NCBI GenBank assembly: GCA_964638245.1
Contig: CAZWZG010000149.1
Location: 1-7,637, forward strand
Length of the DNA: 7,637 nt
Direction: 5' to 3'
From: CAZWZG01 sp964638245
Lineage (GTDB): Bacteria; Pseudomonadota; Alphaproteobacteria; Rhodobacterales; Rhodobacteraceae
Shown here piece by piece: positions 1-5,946 of the stretch. Every line of letters begins with the position of its first letter. Position 1 is the stretch's first letter. Both the position numbers and the translations under genes were made by a program. The notes under the pieces are model-generated. The model saw only the letters and a program-made list of their open reading frames with translations. It had not been told where the DNA came from and searched no databases.

Positions 1-753
1 GTCAAAGAACTTCTGGTGATCAGCCAGGACACCTCGGCCTATGGGACGGATTGGCGCGAGCGCGAGGACAAGACGCCGATCACTTCACTTGCGCGTGACT
101 TGGGGAGCCTCGGCGCGTGGGTGCGGCTGCATTACGTCTACCCCTACCCCCATGTGCGCGATCTGGTGCCGTTGATGGCCGACGGGTTGGTGCTGCCCTA
201 CCTCGACGTGCCGTTCCAGCATGCGCACCCCGAAACGCTGCGGCGCATGGCGCGGCCTGCGGCGGCGGCGAAAACACTCGATGAGATCGCAGCGTGGCGG
301 GAGGTCTGCCCCGAGATCGCGATCCGTTCGACGTTTATCGTGGGCTATCCGGGCGAGACGGAGGAGGAATTCCAGACGCTGCTCGATTGGCTCGACGAAG
401 CCCAGCTCGACCGCGTGGGCTGCTTTCAATACGAGAACGTCGAGGGCGCACGCGCCAATGCCCTGCCCGACCATGTCGCGGCGGAGGTCAAGCAGGAGCG
501 TTGGGAGCGGTTCATGGAAAAGGCGCAAGCGATTTCCGAGGCCAAGCTCGCCGCCAAAGTTGGTCAGATCATGGAAGTCGTCGTCGACGAGGTCGACGCT
601 GATGCCGCCACCTGCCGCACCAAGGCGGATGCGCCCGAGATCGACGGCAACCTCTTCATCGACGAGAACCACGAAGACCTCCAACCGGGCGATCTTGTCC
701 GCGTTCGCGTGGATGAGGCTGGCGAGTACGACCTTTGGGGCGCCCGCCTCTGA
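1..753 (+). CDS. rimO: Ribosomal protein S12 methylthiotransferase RimO (5' truncated by window edge)
   Basis: Radical-SAM enzyme that adds a methylthio group to the conserved aspartate of ribosomal protein S12 in the cytoplasm. The frame is open from base 1 with no start, so the gene begins upstream; 250 residues are visible of a family usually around 440-470. The N-terminal domain and the CxxxCxxC iron-sulfur motif are outside the window. What is seen: the post-cluster segment LLVISQDTSAYG (residues 4-15), the core motifs YLDVPFQHAHPETLRRM and STFIVGYPGETEEEF, then ENVEGARANALPD, and a C-terminal TRAM domain (about residues 185-250) containing KADAPEIDGNLFID. That TRAM signature favours RimO over the related tRNA enzyme MiaB. 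The GTG at 16 is an internal valine, not the start. The gene converges on arsJ, with no sign of functional linkage. Confidence 0.93.
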   Translation, partial: VKELLVISQDTSAYGTDWREREDKTPITSLARDLGSLGAWVRLHYVYPYPHVRDLVPLMADGLVLPYLDVPFQHAHPETLRRMARPAAAAKTLDEIAAWREVCPEIAIRSTFIVGYPGETEEEFQTLLDWLDEAQLDRVGCFQYENVEGARANALPDHVAAEVKQERWERFMEKAQAISEAKLAAKVGQIMEVVVDEVDADAATCRTKADAPEIDGNLFIDENHEDLQPGDLVRVRVDEAGEYDLWGARL

Positions 754-842
754 GGCGGCACGCAAGCAGTCCGCTTACCGTTTCTCAGCAAAATCAAAGG
801 GCACGGACCAGGCCCGCAACGTGACCCCACCAGCCAGATTCA

Positions 843-855
843 GCGCCGGAGGCGC
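843..855. terminator. Weak GC inverted repeat between convergent rimO and arsJ (possible terminator)
   Basis: GCGCC-GGA-GGCGC is a 5-bp perfect stem with a 3-base loop in the 169-bp gap between the rimO and arsJ stop codons. GGCGC at 851-855 could instead pair with GCGCC at 874-878, enclosing CCTTTGAAAGG. Neither form is followed by a clear run of T on either strand, so a classical intrinsic terminator is not shown. Its place between two converging genes is the main reason to list it. The rest of 754-922 shows no gene, promoter or RNA that I can support. Confidence 0.25.
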
Positions 856-922
856 GGCCTTTGAAAGGTGACTGCGCCCACGCTCACGTCCAGCGACCTT
901 TAGCTTCCTGCCCGCGCTCCGC

Positions 923-2188
923 TCAGACCACTGCACCAAGCCGTCTGGCCGCCAGCCAACTGAGCCCGGCCATAAGGGCCGCTGTCGCGAGACACAGCCA
1001 TAGACCGCCCAACTGGTAGCTTAGCCCCGACAAAAGCGTTCCCAAAAGACGCCCAGCCGCGTTGGACATGTAGTAAAACCCCACGTCCATCGTCACACGC
1101 TCTGCCTTGGTGAAGGCCAGGATCAGATAGGAATGAACCGCCGAATTGAACGCAAAGACCACGCCGAAGGCCAAAAGCCCGACCACCGTCACCGGCAAAA
1201 GCCAAGGTGCGCTTCCGCCCCCTGCAAACGCAGCAACGGCAAGCGCGGTCGGGATCAGCGTGAGGATGCCAACCCAGCGGATCGCCAACCCGGTGATGTC
1301 CTTCGCCTCCTTGGTGGCGGCGCGCAAAAGCTTTGGGGCGGCGGCCTGCACCACGCCATAAAAGATCACCCAAGCTGCCATGAACGTTCCGATCAGGAAA
1401 AACGCGGCGCGGTTCCCTTCAGGGGTTCCGTCGGAAAGGACCGAGTAAAAAAAGATCGGGATGCCCACGACAAACCAGACGTCGCGCGCGCCAAAAAGAA
1501 AAACACGGGCGGCTGAAAGCCGGTTCACGCGGGGGTCCTTGGAAAAGACCTCGGAAAACTTTGCGCCTTTGTTTCCACCCGGCAATCCCCCGGGCATGAA
1601 AAGCATCACGGCCACGAGGATACCGGCCAATGCCCCCGCCATGGCGAGAACCGCGACGTTGAAGCCGAATAAGGCGAGGAACGCGGCCCCAAGAAGGAAA
1701 CCACAGCCCTTAACGGCGTTCTTCGACCCGGTGAGAAGAGCCACCCAACGGAACAGCCCCCCGCCCTCTTCCGGGGCAAGGAGCTTGACGGCGGACTTGG
1801 AGCTCATCTTCGCGAGGTCCTTGGCCACGCCGGAGAGGCCCTGTACCGCCATTACAAAGACCACCGAAGCCGGGATGGACCAGGTCGCATCAAGGAACGT
1901 CAACGCGAGAAGCGCGGCGATCTGGATGCCTAGACCGGCGTAAAGCGTGAACAAGAGTCCGAACCGCGCGGCGATCCAACCTGCGGACAGGTTCGTGACC
2001 ATGCCCATGAATTCATAAAGCAGGAAAAGGTAGGCCAGCTGGACCGGGGAAAAGCCGAGCGTGTTGAAGTGTAACAGGACCAACATGCGGAGCGCGCCGT
2101 CGGTGAGCATGAACGCCCAGTAAGCCGCAGTGACGGCGATATAGGCGGCAAGGCCTTCGGGGCGGTGATTTGCGCTGTCGGTCATCAT
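923..2188 (-). CDS. arsJ: Organoarsenical efflux MFS permease ArsJ
   Basis: Inner-membrane major facilitator protein of 421 residues. In the known system it exports 1-arseno-3-phosphoglycerate, made from arsenate by the partner GAPDH; the product breaks down outside to arsenate and 3-phosphoglycerate. I see about 11-12 hydrophobic helices (for example around 14-32, 50-78, 80-100, 105-120, 160-198, 228-250, 262-282, 302-322, 328-352, 380-412). The polar stretch 121-157 contains GVAKDLAKMSSKSAVK and PEEGGGLFRWVALLTGSKN, segments I associate with ArsJ. The assignment is strengthened by the gap gene 69 bp upstream on the same strand. Two ATG codons stand in tandem (2188 and 2185). GGAG at 2193-2196 lies 3 nt from the first and 6 nt from the second, so translation may begin at the second and give 420 residues. 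A general MFS sugar or drug transporter is the alternative, less likely given the neighbour. Confidence 0.88.
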   Translation of the reverse strand: MMTDSANHRPEGLAAYIAVTAAYWAFMLTDGALRMLVLLHFNTLGFSPVQLAYLFLLYEFMGMVTNLSAGWIAARFGLLFTLYAGLGIQIAALLALTFLDATWSIPASVVFVMAVQGLSGVAKDLAKMSSKSAVKLLAPEEGGGLFRWVALLTGSKNAVKGCGFLLGAAFLALFGFNVAVLAMAGALAGILVAVMLFMPGGLPGGNKGAKFSEVFSKDPRVNRLSAARVFLFGARDVWFVVGIPIFFYSVLSDGTPEGNRAAFFLIGTFMAAWVIFYGVVQAAAPKLLRAATKEAKDITGLAIRWVGILTLIPTALAVAAFAGGGSAPWLLPVTVVGLLAFGVVFAFNSAVHSYLILAFTKAERVTMDVGFYYMSNAAGRLLGTLLSGLSYQLGGLWLCLATAALMAGLSWLAARRLGAVV

Positions 2189-2197
2189 CCTCTCCCG

Positions 2198-2214
2198 CCC
2201 GGGCGTTGCCCGGG
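2198..2214 (-). repeat. Small hairpin next to the arsJ ribosome-binding site
   Basis: CCCGGGC-GTT-GCCCGGG forms a perfect 7-bp stem with a 3-base loop. It ends one base before the C-rich complement of the arsJ Shine-Dalgarno region (2189-2196). In the mRNA it would therefore stand directly 5' of that ribosome-binding site. No T-run follows in the transcribed direction, so it is not a standard intrinsic terminator. A role in mRNA stability or in access to the arsJ start is inference. Confidence 0.6.
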
Positions 2215-2215
2215 T

Positions 2216-2250
2216 CGCGCCGCGCGACCCTCGATAGGTCGCGCGGCGCG
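2216..2250 (-). repeat. Long GC-rich hairpin in the gap-arsJ intercistronic region
   Basis: CGCGCCGCGCGACC (2216-2229), a 7-base loop (2230-2236), then GGTCGCGCGGCGCG (2237-2250): a perfect 14-bp inverted repeat, nearly all G+C. It begins 7 bp after the gap stop codon and lies one base from the 2198-2214 hairpin, so the two fill most of the 69-bp spacer. There is no T tract after it on the minus strand. It could be a 3' mRNA stabiliser for gap, an attenuating structure before arsJ, or one copy of a dispersed palindromic repeat. The sequence alone does not decide among these. Confidence 0.8.
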
Positions 2251-2257
2251 TGCTCTG

Positions 2258-3262
2258 TCACAAACTTTCCGCCACCATTAGCGCCACATCCGCCAAGCGA
2301 CAGGAATAGCCCCATTCATTGTCATACCAGGCATAGACCTTCACTTGGGTCCCGTTGATCACCATCGTCGAAAGCGCATCGACGATCGAGCTGCGCGGAT
2401 CGTTCGTGTAATCCGCCGAGACCAGCGGGCGCTCTTCATAGCCGAGGATGTCCTTGAGGGGGCCGTCCGCCCATTTCTTGAAAAGCGCGTTGACCTCTTG
2501 GGCCGTCGTCTCGCGCTCGACCTCGAACACGCAATCAGTCAGCGATGCATTCAGAAGCGGGACACGCACGGCATGGCCGTTCAAGCGACCCTTAAGCTCA
2601 GGATAGATCAGCGTGATCGCGGTCGCCGAGCCTGTGGATGTCGGGATCAGCGAATTGAGTGCCGAGCGCGCGCGGCGCGGATCCTTTGCGGGACGGTCGA
2701 CGATGGTTTGCGTGTTGGTCACGTCATGGATCGTCGTGATGGAACCGTGTTTGATGCCCAGTTCCTCATGGATGACTTTGACCACGGGCGCGAGGCAGTT
2801 GGTGGTGCAGCTGGCCGCAGTGATGATGTCGTGGGTCGCTGGATCGTAAAGATCGTGGTTCACTCCGTACACGACGTTCAATGCGCCACCATCCTTGACC
2901 GGGGCTGAAACGACGACCTTTTTGACCCCTGCAGCAAAATAGGGGGCAATCTTGGCCTCTGTTTTGAAGATGCCTGTGCAGTCGATGACAAGATCGACGC
3001 CCGCGAGATTCAGGTCTTCGATTTTGGGCGTTCGGCTCATGGCCATGGTGTGCCCGTTGATCGACACGCTGGCGACGTCATGGGCAAACTCTGCGGCCCA
3101 GCGCCCGTGGACCGTGTCGAATTCCAAAAGCATCGCGTGCTGGTCCGGCGTCCCGGACAGATCATTCAGAAGAACGATGTCGCCACCATGCCCGGCCTCG
3201 AACAGCGCCTTGATGACCAGCTTCCCGATCCGGCCAATGCCATTGATTGCAATCTTCGCCAT
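2258..3262 (-). CDS. gap: ArsJ-associated glyceraldehyde-3-phosphate dehydrogenase
   Basis: NAD-dependent GAPDH of 334 residues, the normal family length. Next to arsJ its likely job is to join arsenate to glyceraldehyde-3-phosphate, giving 1-arseno-3-phosphoglycerate for export, rather than central glycolysis. The Rossmann motif INGIGRIGK lies at residues 6-14, with N33-D34 typical of NAD specificity. The catalytic loop ASCTTNCLAPV places the nucleophile at Cys152 and the base at His179 (TTIHDVTNTQ). PTSTGSA lies at 207-213 and the C-terminal YDNEWGYS at 313-320. The ATG at 3262 is preferred: GGAG sits 8 nt upstream (3271-3274) and the protein starts MAKIAINGIGR. A TTG at 3307 would add 15 unrelated residues. 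The gene lies 86 bp after cueR and 69 bp before arsJ on the same strand. A housekeeping role cannot be excluded without knowing whether another gap gene exists. Confidence 0.93.
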   Translation of the reverse strand: MAKIAINGIGRIGKLVIKALFEAGHGGDIVLLNDLSGTPDQHAMLLEFDTVHGRWAAEFAHDVASVSINGHTMAMSRTPKIEDLNLAGVDLVIDCTGIFKTEAKIAPYFAAGVKKVVVSAPVKDGGALNVVYGVNHDLYDPATHDIITAASCTTNCLAPVVKVIHEELGIKHGSITTIHDVTNTQTIVDRPAKDPRRARSALNSLIPTSTGSATAITLIYPELKGRLNGHAVRVPLLNASLTDCVFEVERETTAQEVNALFKKWADGPLKDILGYEERPLVSADYTNDPRSSIVDALSTMVINGTQVKVYAWYDNEWGYSCRLADVALMVAESL

Positions 3263-3348
3263 GTGCCCCGCTCCGTTGCAGTCCTTGGCGTCTATTGCAG
3301 CGACCAAGGCGCTCTGGCGAGCGAAAACCGAAGCCCGTTACAAAATCT

Positions 3349-3738
3349 TCACATGGGACGCGACAGGTCCGCAAGGATCGGGCAGTCGGGACGATTGTCA
3401 CCCGCACAGGACGTCACAAGCTCTGACAACGTGTCGCGCAGGGAATTCAGCGCCTCGATCTTGGCGGTGATCGCATCAAGATGGGTTTCGGCGATGGCCT
3501 TCACTTCGGCGCTCGCTCGGCCCTGATCGGCATAAAGCGCCAATAGATCCCGGCAATCCGCCACCGAAAAGCCAAGCGCGCGGGCGAGTTCCAGAAACGT
3601 AAAGCGGTGAATATCCTGATCCGAGTAATCGCGATACCCGTTGGATGCCCGCGCCGGAGTCACCAGCGCGATCTCTTCATAGTACCGGATGGTTTTGGCG
3701 GGCAGACCCGTTTGAGCCGAAGCGTCTTTGATGTTCAT
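3349..3738 (-). CDS. cueR: MerR-family copper-responsive transcriptional activator CueR
   Basis: Cytoplasmic one-component regulator of 129 residues that binds Cu(I) (or Ag(I)/Au(I)) and activates copper-efflux promoters by untwisting an over-long spacer. The N-terminal winged helix-turn-helix (about 1-70) contains MNIKDASAQTGLPAKTIRYY and NGYRDYS. A dimerisation helix spans about 75-108. The metal loop CAGDNRPDCPI has Cys111 and Cys119 with the same spacing as E. coli CueR. Ser76 in RASAEVK matches the serine that marks monovalent-ion sensors; the mercury regulator MerR has cysteine there. The start at 3738 is chosen because the family N-terminus begins here and AGGAG lies 7 nt upstream. The same frame is open further upstream, but that stretch overlaps the copA tail and resembles nothing. 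The ATG overlaps the ancestral copA stop as ATGA. A CueR-type promoter lies before copA. Confidence 0.93.
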   Translation of the reverse strand: MNIKDASAQTGLPAKTIRYYEEIALVTPARASNGYRDYSDQDIHRFTFLELARALGFSVADCRDLLALYADQGRASAEVKAIAETHLDAITAKIEALNSLRDTLSELVTSCAGDNRPDCPILADLSRPM

Positions 3739-3887
3739 GTCCGCTCTCCTAGAGGGATCGTGCGCAGGCGGAGCGCGTTCAGGACGACGCAGACAGACGA
3801 GGCCGCCATTGCGGCCCCCGCGAGCATCGGCGAAAGCGTGAATCCAAGGGGCACAAACACGCCAGCGGCGACAGGGATCAAGGCGAC
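3735..3887 (-). pseudogene. copA: Displaced 3' end of copA (transmembrane helices M5/M6) after a frameshift
   Basis: This stretch translates without a stop, 50 codons plus TGA, in a frame shifted from the main copA reading frame. It begins VALIPVAAGVFVPLGF and continues through LSPMLAGAAMAASSV to VVLNALRLR, the normal end of a Cu(I) ATPase. It includes the M6 motif MxxSS (MAASS). Restoring one base after the AA at 3888-3889 (for example a C) would make the codon AAC. That would give the family motif AYN followed by VALIP, for a complete protein of about 723 residues. The restored gene would end in an ATGA overlap with cueR. No stop or second frameshift has built up in the tail, so the lesion is recent or is a sequence error. 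Confidence 0.9.
3746..3750 (-). promoter_or_regulatory. cueR ribosome-binding site inside the copA tail
   Basis: AGGAG on the minus strand, 7 nt before the cueR ATG at 3738. It fixes that start over longer in-frame possibilities. It lies within the last codons of ancestral copA, whose TGA at 3735-3737 overlaps the cueR ATG as ATGA, the usual layout for translational coupling. Confidence 0.75.
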
Positions 3888-5905
3888 TTGTAAGCAAAGG
3901 TCCAACCAAGGTTCTGGCGGATGTTGGACAGCATCGCTCGGCTCAGGATCGTCGCCTGACCAAGCGCTTCAAGGTGACCCGTTTGCAGTACGATATCGGC
4001 CGTCTCGATCGCGACATCCGTGCCTTGGCCTATGGCGACCCCAATGTCGGCAGCCGCGAGCGCGGGTGCATCGTTGATCCCGTCACCCACGAAAACCGTT
4101 CCCTTGCCCATGGCGCGAATGCGCTCTGCCTTGTCAGCAGGCGATAGACCGCCTTCCGCGGCGTCGATCCCAAGATCATGGGCGAGGCTTTGGGCCGCAG
4201 GTGCGGCGTCGCCTGAAAGCAGCGCAAGATCAAAACCGAGCGCCTTCAATCCGTCCAGAGCCGGTTTCGCGGAAGGCTTGACCGGATCGGCCAGTACGAA
4301 ATGCGCCGCGATGGTCCCATCCTCGGCCATCCAGACATGGGTCGCGGTGGACGGGTCGTCGTCGAGGACGGGCAAGTCGCTGCGATCAATTCCGAGATCG
4401 TCCATCCAAGCGCCGCTGCCAATCTGAATGAACCTATCCTCAACGAACCCCGAAAACCCGTGCCCCGTCTCGGCCTTCGGGTCACTGCTCGCAAGCAGGG
4501 GGCCCTCGGCGAGCGCAACGATGGCCCGGGCAACGGGATGTTCCGACGCCGCTTCAAGCGCGGCAGCGCGCCTGATCAGGTCAGGTTCGGATGCCCCCTG
4601 CACCGCGGCCAGTCGGACCACACGTGGCTGGCCTTGGGTCAGGGTGCCGGTTTTGTCGAAGGCGATGCGATTGGCCTGCCCCAGATGCTGAAACGCATCC
4701 CCTCGACGGAACAGGATACCGAGCCGCGCAGCGCGCCCGGTGGCAACCATGATCGATACCGGCGTCGCAAGCCCAAGGGCGCACGGGCACGCGACGATCA
4801 ACACCGACACCGCCGACAAAAGCGCCCTCTCCGGTCCACCAGAGGGCAACACCAACCAGACCAAGGCCGTCAGCGCGGCGATGGCCAGCACGATGGGAAC
4901 AAAGACCTGCGCCACCTGATCAACGAGACGAGCCAGAGGCATCTTGTCGGACTGCGCTGCCGCGACGAGCGCTTGGATCTGACCCAGTGTCGTGTCGTCC
5001 CCAATCCGCGTCATACGCATCTGAAGTGCGCCCGACCCATTGACGGTACCACCTGTCACGATGTCACCGGGCCCGCGCCGCACTGGCGTCGCCTCCCCCG
5101 TCAACATCGCCTCTTCGATCCAGCTTTCACCGGCCTCAAGCGTTCCGTCGGTCGGGATCCGCTCCCCCGGGCGCACAAGCAGGAGGTCGCCAGGACGAAT
5201 ATCTCTGGTCGCGATGGTTTCCTGACCATTTTCCGTCAACCGCTCTGCGGTCTTGGGCCGCAAGCCAGCCAGGGCGCGGATATCGGAAGCGGCGCGACCA
5301 CGGGCTTCGGCTTCAAGCGTCCGCCCCAAAAGGATAAATGCTGAGACAGCTGCAGCCGCCTCAAAATACAATGCATGGGGATGGCCCAGCGCCAAGGCGC
5401 CCAGTGAATAACTCCATGCCGCAAGGATGCCGATGGCAACCAGCGCGTTCATCTCCGGCGCGCCGCGCAGAAGCGCCGCAACCCCTTTGGTATAAAAATG
5501 GCGCGCCGGTCCTGCCATGATCACTGTCGTCAGGACCAATTGGATAATGCCCGAGCCGGTGGCACCGATACTTTGGTCAACGGCGGCGGCGAAGCCCGGG
5601 AACAGATGAGCGCCCATTGCCAAAACGATGACAGGGACTGCGAGAACCAACGCCAAGATCGTCGCGGGCCATGCAATTGGATCGTCGTCCGCGTTCTCGG
5701 CGAGCACAGGATATCCCGCCTTTCGTGCTGCTGATTCCAGCGCACGGCGCGCGGGGCGGCCTTCGACATGGGCCAATCCGGAGGCCAGGTTGACGTTGAC
5801 CGTTTCCACGCCCGGAACGGCAGCCAAAGCCGTTTCGGCGCGTTTGACGCAAGAGGCGCAGCTGAGCCCGGAAAGTGGCAAGGTGATTGGGTCGTGCTTT
5901 GACAT
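3878..5905 (-). CDS. copA: Cu(I)-exporting P1B-type ATPase CopA, frameshifted near the 3' end
   Basis: Inner-membrane pump that uses ATP to expel Cu(I) (also Ag(I)) from the cytoplasm. In order: one N-terminal heavy-metal domain with GLSCASC (Cys16, Cys19); four helices (about 80-99, 117-135, 150-170, 178-197); actuator domain with TGE at 269-271; M3 (about 333-354); M4 with the metal motif CPCALGL (Cys373, Cys375); phosphorylation site DKTGT (Asp417); the nucleotide-domain SEHP histidine (His456); and the hinge GDGIND (607-612). The frame then stops at residue 675, in mid-M5, at NLGWTFAYKSP. The family would continue AYN plus about 50 residues, which are present in another frame (3735-3887). 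As written, the product lacks the M5 asparagine of the YN motif and all of M6, so it should not transport. The start at 5905 fits the family N-terminus; the promoter abuts it. Expected control is by CueR. Confidence 0.9.
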   Translation of the reverse strand: MSKHDPITLPLSGLSCASCVKRAETALAAVPGVETVNVNLASGLAHVEGRPARRALESAARKAGYPVLAENADDDPIAWPATILALVLAVPVIVLAMGAHLFPGFAAAVDQSIGATGSGIIQLVLTTVIMAGPARHFYTKGVAALLRGAPEMNALVAIGILAAWSYSLGALALGHPHALYFEAAAAVSAFILLGRTLEAEARGRAASDIRALAGLRPKTAERLTENGQETIATRDIRPGDLLLVRPGERIPTDGTLEAGESWIEEAMLTGEATPVRRGPGDIVTGGTVNGSGALQMRMTRIGDDTTLGQIQALVAAAQSDKMPLARLVDQVAQVFVPIVLAIAALTALVWLVLPSGGPERALLSAVSVLIVACPCALGLATPVSIMVATGRAARLGILFRRGDAFQHLGQANRIAFDKTGTLTQGQPRVVRLAAVQGASEPDLIRRAAALEAASEHPVARAIVALAEGPLLASSDPKAETGHGFSGFVEDRFIQIGSGAWMDDLGIDRSDLPVLDDDPSTATHVWMAEDGTIAAHFVLADPVKPSAKPALDGLKALGFDLALLSGDAAPAAQSLAHDLGIDAAEGGLSPADKAERIRAMGKGTVFVGDGINDAPALAAADIGVAIGQGTDVAIETADIVLQTGHLEALGQATILSRAMLSNIRQNLGWTFAYKSP

Positions 5906-5911
5906 GTGCCT

Positions 5912-5942
5912 CAGATAAGGGTTCCAGTAACTGGAAGGTCAG
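5912..5942 (-). promoter_or_regulatory. CueR-type copA promoter with 19-bp spacer and operator dyad
   Basis: On the minus strand: -35 CTGACC (5942-5937), a 19-bp spacer, and -10 TATCTG (5917-5912). The spacer carries the perfect dyad TTCCAG-TTA-CTGGAA (5936-5922). MerR-family activators act on promoters with over-long 19-20 bp spacers that hold such a dyad, and this closely follows the E. coli copA layout (TTGACC plus TTCC...GGAA). The gap between tauE and copA is only 41 bp and this element fills most of it. The -10 ends 6 nt before the copA ATG, so the predicted start point falls on or next to the A of the ATG, suggesting a leaderless or nearly leaderless copA mRNA. GAGG lies 3 nt before the ATG, closer than usual. 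Confidence 0.85.
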
Positions 5943-5946
5943 GCGC

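Noticed and set aside
85..765. 226-codon open frame on the minus strand
   Set aside because: Antisense to rimO, with no recognisable domain; a shadow of GC-rich codon structure.
754..922. Possible small gene or RNA between rimO and arsJ
   Set aside because: No start with a ribosome-binding site, no conserved-looking peptide and no strong structure apart from the weak repeat listed.
2345..2908. 187-codon open frame on the plus strand
   Set aside because: Antisense to the gap gene, whose active-site motifs are intact; no credible protein features.
3263..3307. TTG start adding 15 residues to GAPDH
   Set aside because: The family begins at MAKIAINGIGR, and GGAG is well placed for the ATG at 3262.
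3283..3309. CCTTGG...CCAAGG inverted repeat before gap, considered as an operator or terminator
   Set aside because: Only a 6-bp arm with a 15-base loop, no T tract, no match to a known ArsR or CueR site, and no convincing promoter around it.
3886..3893. Programmed -1 frameshift producing full-length CopA
   Set aside because: The bases around the shift (TTACAAGT) do not form an X XXY YYZ slippery site. The known CopA frameshift in E. coli lies near the N-terminus, not here.
3739..3909. N-terminal extension of cueR (57 more residues in the same frame)
   Set aside because: The extension overlaps the copA tail, resembles nothing in the MerR family, and the AGGAG sits just before the ATG at 3738.
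4301..5344. 347-codon open frame on the plus strand
   Set aside because: Lies wholly antisense to copA, whose P-type ATPase motifs are unambiguous. Its translation is low-complexity and rich in Arg, Gly and Pro, as expected of a GC-rich shadow frame.
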